Below are positions 56,501 to 64,000 of a stretch of DNA of 64,000 nt, piece after piece. The position numbers were made by a program, and so were the translations under genes. Numbering within the stretch: the stretch's first letter is position 1; every line of letters starts with the position of its first letter. The stretch comes from Carboxylicivirga sediminis (GTDB taxonomy: Bacteria; Bacteroidota; Bacteroidia; Bacteroidales; Marinilabiliaceae), in NCBI RefSeq assembly GCF_018156225.1, contig NZ_JAGTAR010000001.1, positions 124,001 to 188,000 of the forward strand, written 5' to 3'. The notes below the pieces were generated by a model that saw only the letters and a program-made list of their open reading frames with translations, was not told where the DNA came from and made no database searches.

Positions 56501-56722
56501 GAACACCAGATTGACGTTACCATCTGGTACCTTAAGCGAGAAATTCCCCTCTATATCGGTAATAGTCCCCTGCGTTGTTCCTTCAATAATGATGGAAACA
56601 CCAGGCAAAGGCTGATTCATATCATCCTTTACGGTTCCTGTTAAGGTCCTTTCCTGGGAGTGCATGATATGCACCATCAGAAACATGACAATAACACTAA
56701 CTAATCGCAGATTTAAATTCAT
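53516..56722 (-). CDS. susC: SusC/RagA TonB-dependent transporter (mannan locus)
   Basis: A 1068-residue outer-membrane transporter. It has a signal peptide, a carboxypeptidase-like domain (RTLTGTVKDDMNQPLPGVS, about 25-100), a TonB-box region (DEVVVVGYG), a plug with LYVIDGVP and NGVIIITTKRG, and a barrel ending in an aromatic residue (LSVSF). The gene heads a SusC-SusD-IPT-IPT unit that ends at a terminator. It should import manno-oligosaccharides produced at the surface by the GH26/GH5 enzymes. Confidence 0.95.
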   Translation of the reverse strand: MNLNLRLVSVIVMFLMVHIMHSQERTLTGTVKDDMNQPLPGVSIIIEGTTQGTITDIEGNFSLKVPDGNVNLVFSFIGFEDQVINVSEKMTLSVQMVPDTKDLDEVVVVGYGTMKKSDLSGASVSLDADKLVAAGIANIDQALKGRAAGVTAVSTTGQPGGAVSIRVRGQSTVNAGAEPLYVIDGVPMQNTSTGGHDLGLGDALGNAPTSGVSPLSKLNPNDIVSMEILKDASATAIYGSQGANGVIIITTKRGKEGDAKFNYEGLYGVQRQNSLIDIMNLREFAEFSNSVAAQTNGREERPEFLDPSLLGHGTDWQESIFQIAPIQQHQVNVSGGSDKLKYYVSGGYLNQEGTVIGTEFERFSFRTNLDAQLKDWLKMGVNVNYSQTDERLGLADSEAGIIRIALQTTPDMPIYNMDGSYASIFREGQTSQPNAIGMAMDDDNFLNRNSFGSTVFFDATILKDLVLHTEGTLNLDFSKAEVFRPTIVYGNWERPINSMRAQTNKNTFWQVKNYLTYSKNYGKHNGTVMIGQDMWENSFEYQSVYNTNLPSNDIQNPQLGDGTPQITYGFGSAANASYFGRLTYNYDNRYMMTYTYRRDGSSNFGPENRWAGFHSFAGSWRFSNESFMEWAQEFLSNGKLRVGWGQVGNQNIGGYLWGASISKMDTGLGAGYRQSNIANPYIQWEKQEQLNIGLDLTLFNFADLVVEVYDKTSKDMLMPLQLPSYMGTRGNASSALAAPWGNFGEINNKGLEISVTTHNFKGAFTWDTDFQISANKNKLVALDGTPSAHIEGYGQWSDVVSLTEVGDPLFNFYGYVTDGVYQDLEDLQNSPKPAGYPSDGVFGINTTTYVGDLKFKDISGPDGKPDGIIDSYDRTTIGSPMPDFTFGFNNTFSYKNFDMSIFINGSYGNDVMNYTAISLSNMKSLWTNQLDVVNNRARLEPIDGNYEGVWWDDVTNVRVANSDTDIPRAVGTDPNDNDRISDRYIEDGSFIRIKNITLGYTLPKNLIERIRLSNARVYASVENVATFTNYTGFDPEVGASTQSANVFGLDNGRYPSPQVFTFGLSVSF

Positions 56723-56784
56723 ATAATTTGTTTTAGTTACTTGATTAGATTACTTATTGTATTATCTAAACTTTGTATTTTTAA

Positions 56785-56792
56785 CAAATTTA
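56785..56792 (-). promoter_or_regulatory. Bacteroidota -7 box for the mannan-locus susC
   Basis: TAAATTTG on the minus strand matches TAnnTTTG, about 63 bases upstream of susC. No -33 TTG is seen at the right spacing, suggesting activator dependence. Confidence 0.4.
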
Positions 56793-56992
56793 AACACATT
56801 ACCGGTCCATTGTTAGTACTATTCCATCAATACCTTGTATTTTCGGAGCGAAGTGTAATGTGCGTTGATTAATATGAAACTATTTATACTTATCTATTTA
56901 ATTGATGATGGTATTATTAACCATTTCAACTAAAGCTGATCTATTGCAACATCAAATGTCTGTTCTTTTTTACCAAAAGATGTGTTCAAATG

Positions 56993-59569
56993 TTAATGCT
57001 TTATGTACCTAAAGTTAACCTCTTTATATTCGACTGGATATCTGCAATTTAAAACCTTTACTTTCTTTGTTTCACCGGGTAAAACATCAAAATAGTTATC
57101 GTTTAGTACCAATCCTGAGCGATTATCATACAGGTATAAACTGCGAATAAGGGCATCTGAGTGTACTTCTAAATAGGTATCATCTCCTTCTTTTAAAACT
57201 GAAATATCTAACTCTGCTTTGGGCAAAAGCAAGTCCTTTGCACTTTCGAAATAGTGATTTTTTGAACAAAGAATACTGGTTTCATCCACCACTTTTAAGA
57301 CCAAAACATTGTAGTTTACATTCAAGCCTTCGATATCATTAAGACTGATGGCTGGCAATTTTGTACTTGTATTGGCATTAATGGTGATGTCTGTGAATGC
57401 CTTATAGACCTCATTGCCATCAAAATCCATTATCTTTATTTCAAGGGTCGCTTGTTTATTCTCCAACAAGTCAGAAACAACATATACCTCCACCTCTTTG
57501 CCTGAATTTACTGCGCTAATCATGACCGGACTAAAGGCATCGCGCACGGCATAGTGCATGCCTTTCCATTTATGATAATAATCGGTACTGCTCCAGCTGG
57601 CCACCGGCCAACAGTCGTTAATCTGCCAATACAAGGAACCCATGCAATACGGCATGGCGCGACGATGGGCTTCAATTCCCATGCGCATTCCGTGTGCCTG
57701 CAAAACCTGGCTCATATAAAGGAACTGTTCAAAATCATCAGGCACTTCATAATACCAGCTCATGTACTCCTTAATGCGCAAATTACCGATACCACTGCGC
57801 TGATGTGCAGCCATCACATCCGATTCGATATCATAGTCATCGGGCTCGGCATAGGTCTTCACCGTTTCAAAATCGGGGAACGACTGAAACCCATATTCGC
57901 TCATAAATCGTGATTGGTATTGTTCGAAGTCGCTGAATGGGTGCAAACCATGCCAAACTCCCCAGTAATGCATATCGCCCGATCTGGTATCATACCCGGC
58001 ATGTTCATCCGATTCATAACCCGCCTGTGGTGACGAAGGCCAGTAATCGATACTATTCGTGTATTCTTCCACTACTTCTGGCAATACCTGATGAAAAATA
58101 TCCAGGTAAGCTTTTTGAATTTCCTCCTGCTGCTCTGTTGTGTAGCGTTGTTTCCAACCCCAGCCACCCTGGCTGTAGTGATGCCAGGCGGTATTAATTT
58201 CGTTATTGCCGCACCAAAGCACAATGGCAGGATGATTGCGCAAACGCTTTACATTATCAATGGCTTCGTGCTTAATATTATCAAGCATCACCTGATCGCC
58301 CGGATACATAGAACAGGCAAACATAAAATCCTGCCAAACCATGATGCCATTGCGGTCGCACAGCTCATAGAAATAATCATCTTCATAGATGCCACCACCC
58401 CATATGCGCAACATATTCATATTGGCGTCAACCGCATCAGCCACTACTTTTTCATAGTCTGCTTTGGTAACTCGCGGTAAAAAGCTATTGTTAGGGATGT
58501 AATTAGCCCCTTTGGCAAAAACGCGCACACCGTTCAATTCGAACAAGAACGACTCTCCCGCTTCATCTTTTTCACGCACCAATCGCACAGAACGCAAACC
58601 AGTAGATAGAGTTTGTCTGGCTAACATACTGTTTTCTTCGTTCTTCACTTCGATTTTAAAATCATACATATTGGCTTCGCCAAGTCCCTTGCTCCACCAC
58701 AGCTTAGGATTAATTATTTCAAAGGGCAGAGTGACATTGTTTATACCCCGCTCAACCGCAACCTCCTGTTCGGTCAATACCTTTTCATGATGCTTAACGC
58801 TAAGCTTTACTTGCATCTGCTTTTCAGATTCGATATTCACGTCCGCAATTAGTTTAGCCAGCTCTGCTGTCACTTGAGGCTGTTGAATGTATACTGACTC
58901 CAGTCGCAAATTATTCCAACTGCGTAGCTCAACAGGTCGCCAAATGCCTGAAGTTACGAAGCGAGGTCCCCAATCCCATCCATAGTGATAGCCGGCCTTA
59001 CGGGTAAATACTGACACCTTCTTATCACCTAAACCGCCATTCTCAGATTGATCATTAGTGGCCGGATAAGCATAGGCAGCTGCATCGTATAAGGCCAATC
59101 CTTTTTTGATGGGCGAATGAAAATATACCTCCAGCTTATTTTCTCCCAGGTGAATATATTCTTTGACGTCCACAGACCATGCACGATGCATATTATTGGT
59201 CTCCTTCAACAGTTGCCCATTCACGTAGATATCCGCATAGGTATCCAGTCCATAAAAATGTAGTTCTACTCTATCTTTTCGCAGTGTACCAGCATCCACA
59301 TCAAAACGAGTTGTGTAAATCCAGTCTTGTTTATCAATCCATTGCAGCTCGGCTTCATTATTCCGATAAAATGGATCATCTATTTGTCCCTCGTTGAACA
59401 AATCGGTATGAATAGTGCCCGGCACGGTAGCACTTCCCTTGTGCTCACCATCCACATCCTGGTATGTCCATCCCTTATTGATTAACTGAACAGTCATATT
59501 ATCAGTATTGGGTTGCTGACAGGCCATAAGCGCTAAGCAACTGTATATCATCATTAATAATTTCTTCAT
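56993..59569 (-). CDS. GH2 beta-mannosidase, lipoprotein
   Basis: An 858-residue beta-mannosidase with lipobox LMAC (Cys17). N-terminal sugar-binding and Ig-like domains (about 25-300) lead into the catalytic barrel with acid/base Glu457 in WCGNNEINTAW and nucleophile Glu558 in MSEYGFQ. These motifs separate GH2 mannosidases from beta-galactosidases. It removes mannose from the non-reducing ends of manno-oligosaccharides, probably in the periplasm. It lies 23 bases after the GPH transporter gene and closes the GH26-GH130-transporter-GH2 operon. Confidence 0.93.
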   Translation of the reverse strand: MKKLLMMIYSCLALMACQQPNTDNMTVQLINKGWTYQDVDGEHKGSATVPGTIHTDLFNEGQIDDPFYRNNEAELQWIDKQDWIYTTRFDVDAGTLRKDRVELHFYGLDTYADIYVNGQLLKETNNMHRAWSVDVKEYIHLGENKLEVYFHSPIKKGLALYDAAAYAYPATNDQSENGGLGDKKVSVFTRKAGYHYGWDWGPRFVTSGIWRPVELRSWNNLRLESVYIQQPQVTAELAKLIADVNIESEKQMQVKLSVKHHEKVLTEQEVAVERGINNVTLPFEIINPKLWWSKGLGEANMYDFKIEVKNEENSMLARQTLSTGLRSVRLVREKDEAGESFLFELNGVRVFAKGANYIPNNSFLPRVTKADYEKVVADAVDANMNMLRIWGGGIYEDDYFYELCDRNGIMVWQDFMFACSMYPGDQVMLDNIKHEAIDNVKRLRNHPAIVLWCGNNEINTAWHHYSQGGWGWKQRYTTEQQEEIQKAYLDIFHQVLPEVVEEYTNSIDYWPSSPQAGYESDEHAGYDTRSGDMHYWGVWHGLHPFSDFEQYQSRFMSEYGFQSFPDFETVKTYAEPDDYDIESDVMAAHQRSGIGNLRIKEYMSWYYEVPDDFEQFLYMSQVLQAHGMRMGIEAHRRAMPYCMGSLYWQINDCWPVASWSSTDYYHKWKGMHYAVRDAFSPVMISAVNSGKEVEVYVVSDLLENKQATLEIKIMDFDGNEVYKAFTDITINANTSTKLPAISLNDIEGLNVNYNVLVLKVVDETSILCSKNHYFESAKDLLLPKAELDISVLKEGDDTYLEVHSDALIRSLYLYDNRSGLVLNDNYFDVLPGETKKVKVLNCRYPVEYKEVNFRYIKH

Positions 59570-59592
59570 AGCTTTTTGATTTGGTTGACAAA

Positions 59593-60969
59593 CTATTCGG
59601 CGGCTCTTCGCTGCTCTAACTCAAGGTTAATGGCCTGCATCTTTTTATCATTAAGCTGATAGAGCATCATAACCAGGCCGGACAGAAGCGCTGCTGCACC
59701 GGGAACGAAGCTCATCATGTATTTAATGCCACGGAGTGTTTCTGATGACTGCTCTACATTGGCTTCAAAGCCATAAAGGGCAAGCAGCCATAAGGTGATG
59801 GAGCCTCCAATGGTCCAGCCTAGCTTTTGCGACATACTTGATGCCGAAAACACTAAACCGGTTGCTCGTCTTCCTGTTTTCCACTCTGAATAATCGGCTG
59901 CATCGGCATACATCGACCACAACAATGGGAAAACAATACCGGCACAGAAACTTATCAGTGCTTGAAGCGTGTATATCAGCCACAACTGGTTTTTACCGGC
60001 AAAAAAGAAGCAGGCACTTAATATAGCGGCACCAAACATGGCATACATAAAGGTTCTGCGTTTGCCTAAGAGCGATGAAACCGACTTGGCCATTATTACA
60101 CCAATCATATTGGTTGATTGCCCCAGGAACAGGTACAAAGTACTGAATGTAAAAGTTGCATTGGTCCATGAAAGGGCCACATCATCGCTTATAAAATACT
60201 TGAAGTAGTATAGTGTCACACCATCGCGCACCGAGTTAAATACCAGTGTGGCCACGCCCGCCCCCAATAAGATGAACCATGGAATATTACCTGCCAAATT
60301 CTTTAAATCCTCTTTCAGGTTATTTTTCTGTCCTTTGGGCGGCAAAATTCGCTCCCTTGTCCAGCTAAAAGTCAATAAAAACATTCCAATAACAATACTC
60401 CCCACCACCAGCATGGTTAACTGATAAGCAGTTGTTTCAGCAAAGACAGTTTTAAAGCCATCTACCAAAGGCTGATAAATCAATACCACTAAAATACTGC
60501 CTGCAAAAGCAAAGGCCATCCGATACGATGCAAAGGAGGTACGATCATCAGATACCGGCGACATCACCCCCAGAAGACTGGCGTATGGTACATTAATGGC
60601 CGTATAAACCATCATCATTAGCGTGTAAGTCAGGTAAGCATATATAAGTTTACCAGTCAGTCCAAAGTCCGGCGTTGTAAACATCAACAAACCGGCAACA
60701 CCAAACGGAACAGCCATCCACAATAAATAAGGCCTGAACTTTCCCCACTTTGTATTGGTACGGTCACATAAAATGCCCATCAAGGGATCATTAGCCGTGT
60801 CCCAAATACGGGTAACCAACAGCATGGTACCGACAGCTGCTGCAGATATACCAAATACATCGGTGTAGAAGATGGGCAAGAAGATGGAGAAGATTTTCCA
60901 AAACATGGAAGAGGCTGCATCGCCAAAACCATAACCGATTTTCTCCTTTAATGTAACTTTATCAGTCAT
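59593..60969 (-). CDS. GPH-family sugar:cation symporter
   Basis: A 458-residue inner-membrane transporter of the glycoside-pentoside-hexuronide:cation symporter family. It shows about twelve hydrophobic segments, the N-terminal KEKIGYGFGDAASSMFW start, and WDTANDPLMGILCDRT in the first loop. In mannan loci it carries mannobiose into the cytoplasm for the 2-epimerase and GH130 phosphorylase. It begins 24 bases after the GH130 gene. Confidence 0.9.
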   Translation of the reverse strand: MTDKVTLKEKIGYGFGDAASSMFWKIFSIFLPIFYTDVFGISAAAVGTMLLVTRIWDTANDPLMGILCDRTNTKWGKFRPYLLWMAVPFGVAGLLMFTTPDFGLTGKLIYAYLTYTLMMMVYTAINVPYASLLGVMSPVSDDRTSFASYRMAFAFAGSILVVLIYQPLVDGFKTVFAETTAYQLTMLVVGSIVIGMFLLTFSWTRERILPPKGQKNNLKEDLKNLAGNIPWFILLGAGVATLVFNSVRDGVTLYYFKYFISDDVALSWTNATFTFSTLYLFLGQSTNMIGVIMAKSVSSLLGKRRTFMYAMFGAAILSACFFFAGKNQLWLIYTLQALISFCAGIVFPLLWSMYADAADYSEWKTGRRATGLVFSASSMSQKLGWTIGGSITLWLLALYGFEANVEQSSETLRGIKYMMSFVPGAAALLSGLVMMLYQLNDKKMQAINLELEQRRAAE

Positions 60970-60993
60970 ATCAATTTACAATTTAATACCTTC

Positions 60994-62184
60994 CTAATCG
61001 ATTAAATGCATAAAACCAATATTACTCTCAATCAATTCGTTGATGGTTTCTACACTTAAATGTGAATACCATTTATCTTGCGGAGTATGCAGACAGTAAT
61101 CAACCAATCGGTCTATAGTGGTGGTAGCTACATGCAGCCGCGTATCTGATGATGCATAATAAATATAAACGGTACCATCCTCATCTTCTATCCAGCCATT
61201 TGAAAACACCACATTGGATACATCGCCAACACGCTCAGCCTCTTGCGGTGCAATAAAATGCCCATGCGGTTTATGTGTAACCACCCATGGCTTTTCAAGA
61301 TCGGTCATAAACACATACAAGGTATAACGCAATCCGGCGGCTGTGTTACGAACGCCATGTGCCAGCTGCAACCAGCCCTGTGAAGTTTTAATAGGTGCCG
61401 GCCCCAATCCATTTTTAACCTCGTAAATAGTATGGTAGGTTTTTGCATCCACAATCACCTCTTCTTTCACCTCGGGTTGTTCAATTGTTTTTGACAAACC
61501 AAAACCAATGCCTCCTCCTTTGCCGGTATCAATAAAACCATCCTGCGGGCGAGTGTAAAACGCATACTGTCCGTCAATCAGGTGAGGAAAAAGTACCACG
61601 TTGCGCTGCTGACCCGAGGTGGAAATTAAATCAGGCAGCCGTTCCCACTGAATCAGGTCTTTAGTGCGCGCTATGCCAGCCGCCGCAATAGCACTGCTCG
61701 TATCGCCTTCGGCAGCATTGGGGTCTTTGCGCTCGGTGCAGAACACACCATATATCCAACCATCGTCATGCTGAGTCAGGCGCATGTCATATACATTGGT
61801 GTCAGGAACATCTGTTTGAGGCAATGTAATCGGTTGGTCCCAAAAACGAAAACCCTCCACACCGTTATCACTTTCAGCCACTGCAAAGAAAGACTTTCGG
61901 TCGTTGCCTTCCACACGAACAACCAGAAGGTATTTGTCATCTAATTTGATGGCTCCGGCATTAAAAGCGGCATTAAAGCCGATACGCTCCATTAGAAACG
62001 GATTCGTTTCCTTATTTAAATCATATCGCCAATGGAGTGGCACATGTTCGCGTGTTAGCACCGGCCTTTTGTATCTTTGACACCATCCATTTACACTAAA
62101 CAACGCTTTGTTTCGTCGTTTTATTTTCTTATTGTAAGTTTTCCTAATCTTATCCAATCGCTTTTCAAAACTCTGTTCCATCAT
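60994..62184 (-). CDS. GH130 4-O-beta-D-mannosyl-D-glucose phosphorylase
   Basis: A 396-residue five-bladed-propeller phosphorylase without signal peptide. The proposed catalytic Asp133 lies in NVYDMRLT, and phosphate-binding residues are in the R/H-rich segments ([23 protein letters not shown]). The N-terminal helical extension rich in Lys and Arg is typical of GH130 subfamily 1. It splits mannosyl-glucose with phosphate to mannose-1-phosphate and glucose, saving ATP. The start may be Met1 or Met2. Its partner epimerase is encoded at 43995-45197. Confidence 0.92.
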   Translation of the reverse strand: MMEQSFEKRLDKIRKTYNKKIKRRNKALFSVNGWCQRYKRPVLTREHVPLHWRYDLNKETNPFLMERIGFNAAFNAGAIKLDDKYLLVVRVEGNDRKSFFAVAESDNGVEGFRFWDQPITLPQTDVPDTNVYDMRLTQHDDGWIYGVFCTERKDPNAAEGDTSSAIAAAGIARTKDLIQWERLPDLISTSGQQRNVVLFPHLIDGQYAFYTRPQDGFIDTGKGGGIGFGLSKTIEQPEVKEEVIVDAKTYHTIYEVKNGLGPAPIKTSQGWLQLAHGVRNTAAGLRYTLYVFMTDLEKPWVVTHKPHGHFIAPQEAERVGDVSNVVFSNGWIEDEDGTVYIYYASSDTRLHVATTTIDRLVDYCLHTPQDKWYSHLSVETINELIESNIGFMHLID

Positions 62185-62218
62185 AGTCTGTTCTTCAGGA
62201 GATACAAATTCTTACCTC

Positions 62219-63316
62219 TTATCTATCTTTCTTAAACTCTACCAAATCATTTAACAACCAGATATTCTTCTGTTCCAGCAACTGCCTCGCGTATTTAGCC
62301 GAAGGATGCTCAGGATAAGGAAAGAAGAAGTGTTTCAGGGGATCATTACGCCACACCAGTGTATAGCTTATATTGGCTGCCACTACACTATCATTAAGTA
62401 CTGTACCCAACTTATTGATATACCAGGTTGGATCAGGAATATTTTCATAACCCGTTTCGGTTAATGCCGATAGCTTGCCAGTTTGATTGGCATAATCGAT
62501 TACAATATGCAACTTGGCAATGGCGTCATCCAATAATCCATCGGTGTATAAGTCGTAGTAATTATCCATGCCGATAACATCCACATATTCATCGCCCGGG
62601 TACCATTTCAGATATCCTTCGAGCGAATCAAAATTACGGTCGGGCGAGTAGGCTACCAGCATCTGATCCATCCCTTTTGCATCGCGCAAGTAAGAGACCG
62701 TAAACCTGAATAGTTCAATAAAATCATGGGGCGTACAACTGTTAATTCCCCACCAAAACCAGGTGCCATCCATTTCGTGCCATGGTCTGAAAATAAAAGG
62801 CACCTTGGCGCCATCATCGGTTGTAATGCTGTTTAAAAAATCGGCCAGGACATCTAAATCTTTCTTAAAAGCCTCATGGTACTTACCGCCAAGTATGATA
62901 TGCTCCACTACCCGGGTGCTGGTATCCCACGAGTCGGCACGATTAATGGGCGAAAATGGGTGCCAACTAAAGGTATTAATACCTCCTTGCTGATAGGCTT
63001 TAAGAGCATATTTCCGGATGTTATCGAAGGTTACAGTATCCAAATTGGCTTTCACACCTTTCTCAATGCCGCCCAACTCCCATCCGAATACAGCAGGATA
63101 ATCACCCGTTACCCGTTTCACATCCGACATGCCTTCCACATCATTCCAGTAGTAACCATACGCATAGGTGTCCTGATGCCCAAACAGAATACCCTTTCCT
63201 TTGAGCGCCATTAGGGTTGAACGTAATTCGTCCTTAGTATTATCATTTGTTCCATTATTTGTTTTGCAAGAGGAAAGCATAAGCAAAACAAAGATCATTG
63301 AGAAAAGCCTGTTCAT
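62219..63316 (-). CDS. GH26 beta-mannanase, lipoprotein
   Basis: A 365-residue lipoprotein (lipobox LSSC) formed almost entirely by a GH26 domain. GHQDTYAYG marks the first strand, acid/base Glu181 is in RPWHEMDG and nucleophile Glu287 in TETGYE. Comparable single-domain GH26 enzymes release mannobiose or act on short chains in the periplasm, which would feed the GPH transporter encoded two genes downstream. First gene of its operon and divergent from the AraC gene. Confidence 0.92.
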   Translation of the reverse strand: MNRLFSMIFVLLMLSSCKTNNGTNDNTKDELRSTLMALKGKGILFGHQDTYAYGYYWNDVEGMSDVKRVTGDYPAVFGWELGGIEKGVKANLDTVTFDNIRKYALKAYQQGGINTFSWHPFSPINRADSWDTSTRVVEHIILGGKYHEAFKKDLDVLADFLNSITTDDGAKVPFIFRPWHEMDGTWFWWGINSCTPHDFIELFRFTVSYLRDAKGMDQMLVAYSPDRNFDSLEGYLKWYPGDEYVDVIGMDNYYDLYTDGLLDDAIAKLHIVIDYANQTGKLSALTETGYENIPDPTWYINKLGTVLNDSVVAANISYTLVWRNDPLKHFFFPYPEHPSAKYARQLLEQKNIWLLNDLVEFKKDR

Positions 63317-63347
63317 TTCAACTGATTTAAGTTAGCATTCAACGATA

Positions 63348-63378
63348 CAAATGTATAGGCAGTGCTCATCCGGAACAA
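63348..63378 (-). promoter_or_regulatory. Promoter for the GH26-GH130-transporter-GH2 operon
   Basis: On the minus strand TTG, 20 bases and TACATTTG match both parts of the Bacteroidota sigma-ABfr consensus (TTG, about 19-21 bases, TAnnTTTG). It lies about 30 bases upstream of the GH26 start and is the best promoter match found in the window. Confidence 0.6.
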
Positions 63379-63594
63379 CCATTATCCTATCACTATTTGA
63401 TATTATTGTATCAATGTAAACAGGGCAAAAATCCAACTAACACAATAGTCACAAAACACCTATACTACAACTATTTAAATAATACTTATTCAAACTCAAA
63501 ATAGATTAATTAACAAATCATACACAATATTTTATCAAACGAGCATATATAATAGTACCAACATAATTACCTTGTCGAATCTAAATCTAAGGCT

Positions 63595-64000
63595 ATGGAA
63601 AATCAAATACATCGTGAAATAACACCCTTAAAAGATAATGATTGTTTTCTGGTGTTTGACAGAAAGCGCAAGGCCTTTTCTTTTCCGGTTCATTTTCATC
63701 CCGAATTTGAGATCAATTTCATTACAAATGCACAGGGTGGCAAGCGCATTGTTGGCGACCACATCGGTATTATCAACGAAAAGGAACTGGTAATGGTTGG
63801 ACCTAACCTATACCATGGGTGGGAAAACTATCAGAATATCAATAATGGAGTATATCATGAAATTACTATTCAGTTTCCGCGCGAACTGTTTGACCAGAGC
63901 ATGCTCGATCGTAACATAATGAAACCCATTAAAGAGCTCTTTGTCAATGCCAACAGGGGGATTCGTTTTTCAAGTGACACCATAGCTCTGGTTGAACCCA
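63595..64000 (+). CDS. AraC-family regulator, truncated by the window edge
   Basis: The ATG at 63595 opens a frame of at least 135 codons that is still open at the end of the window. The translated part (MENQIHREITPLKDNDCF..., FPVHFHPEFEINF) is the N-terminal cupin sensor domain of AraC-type regulators, with the HFHPEFE metal/sugar-pocket-like motif and PNLYHGWEN. The DNA-binding half must lie beyond the edge. It is divergent from the mannan enzyme operon, and no hybrid two-component regulator is visible for the mannan genes, so it is the probable regulator. Confidence 0.82.
   Translation, partial: MENQIHREITPLKDNDCFLVFDRKRKAFSFPVHFHPEFEINFITNAQGGKRIVGDHIGIINEKELVMVGPNLYHGWENYQNINNGVYHEITIQFPRELFDQSMLDRNIMKPIKELFVNANRGIRFSSDTIALVEP

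Overview
The window looks like a chromosomal segment of an anaerobic or facultative marine Bacteroidota, probably near the Marinilabiliales; that placement is an inference. The phylum is supported by two SusC/SusD pairs with surface lipoproteins, a hybrid two-component regulator, a type IX secretion tail on a glycoside hydrolase, TAnnTTTG-type promoter boxes and AT-rich DNA. I saw no rRNA or tRNA genes, CRISPR array or intact insertion sequence.

Region 1 (about 0.2-32.3 kb) is a red-algal galactan locus of the agar/porphyran type. A divergent hybrid two-component regulator faces a SusC-SusD-surface lipoprotein unit, a GH86 agarase/porphyranase with a secretion tail and a small lipoprotein. 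A GH117 3,6-anhydro-L-galactosidase lies beyond the regulator. Next comes an eight-gene operon that fits 3,6-anhydro-L-galactose catabolism: Zn-dehydrogenase, KduD-like reductase, aldehyde dehydrogenase, enolase-superfamily cycloisomerase, aldose epimerase, RhaT-like transporter, KDG kinase and KDPG aldolase. A decayed sulfatase follows. The left end is an operon of an unusual galactokinase, a UroD-family methyltransferase, a corrinoid protein, a UroD-thioredoxin fusion, a CobW-type GTPase and a MetH-activation-like protein, with a divergent AraC regulator. I infer that this operon is an oxygen-independent, corrinoid-based O-demethylation system for methylated galactose (6-O-methyl-D-galactose is common in agar and porphyran). 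It would replace the cytochrome P450 route of aerobic marine Bacteroidota, and it is the strongest candidate for an undescribed system here.

Region 2 (about 32.3-40.2 kb) is an accessory stretch. It holds about 1.6 kb of gene-free, GC-richer, repeat-rich DNA, a tripartite HipB-HipS-HipT toxin-antitoxin locus interrupted by palindromic repeats, and a group of small genes (DUF5675, a 3-TM holin-like protein, a tiny membrane protein, a conserved unknown and a small HTH-like protein) separated by hairpins and diverged repeats. A possible small RNA and a coding remnant follow.

Region 3 (about 40.2-64 kb) is an acetylated (galacto/gluco)mannan utilisation locus. It has one SusC/SusD pair, two IPT/TIG surface lipoproteins, two GH26 and two GH5 endo-enzymes, a GH27 alpha-galactosidase, an SGNH acetylesterase, a GH2 beta-mannosidase, a GPH-family transporter, a mannobiose 2-epimerase and a GH130 mannosylglucose phosphorylase. 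The last three give the known route mannobiose to mannosylglucose to mannose-1-phosphate plus glucose. A truncated divergent AraC regulator at the right edge is the likely regulator.
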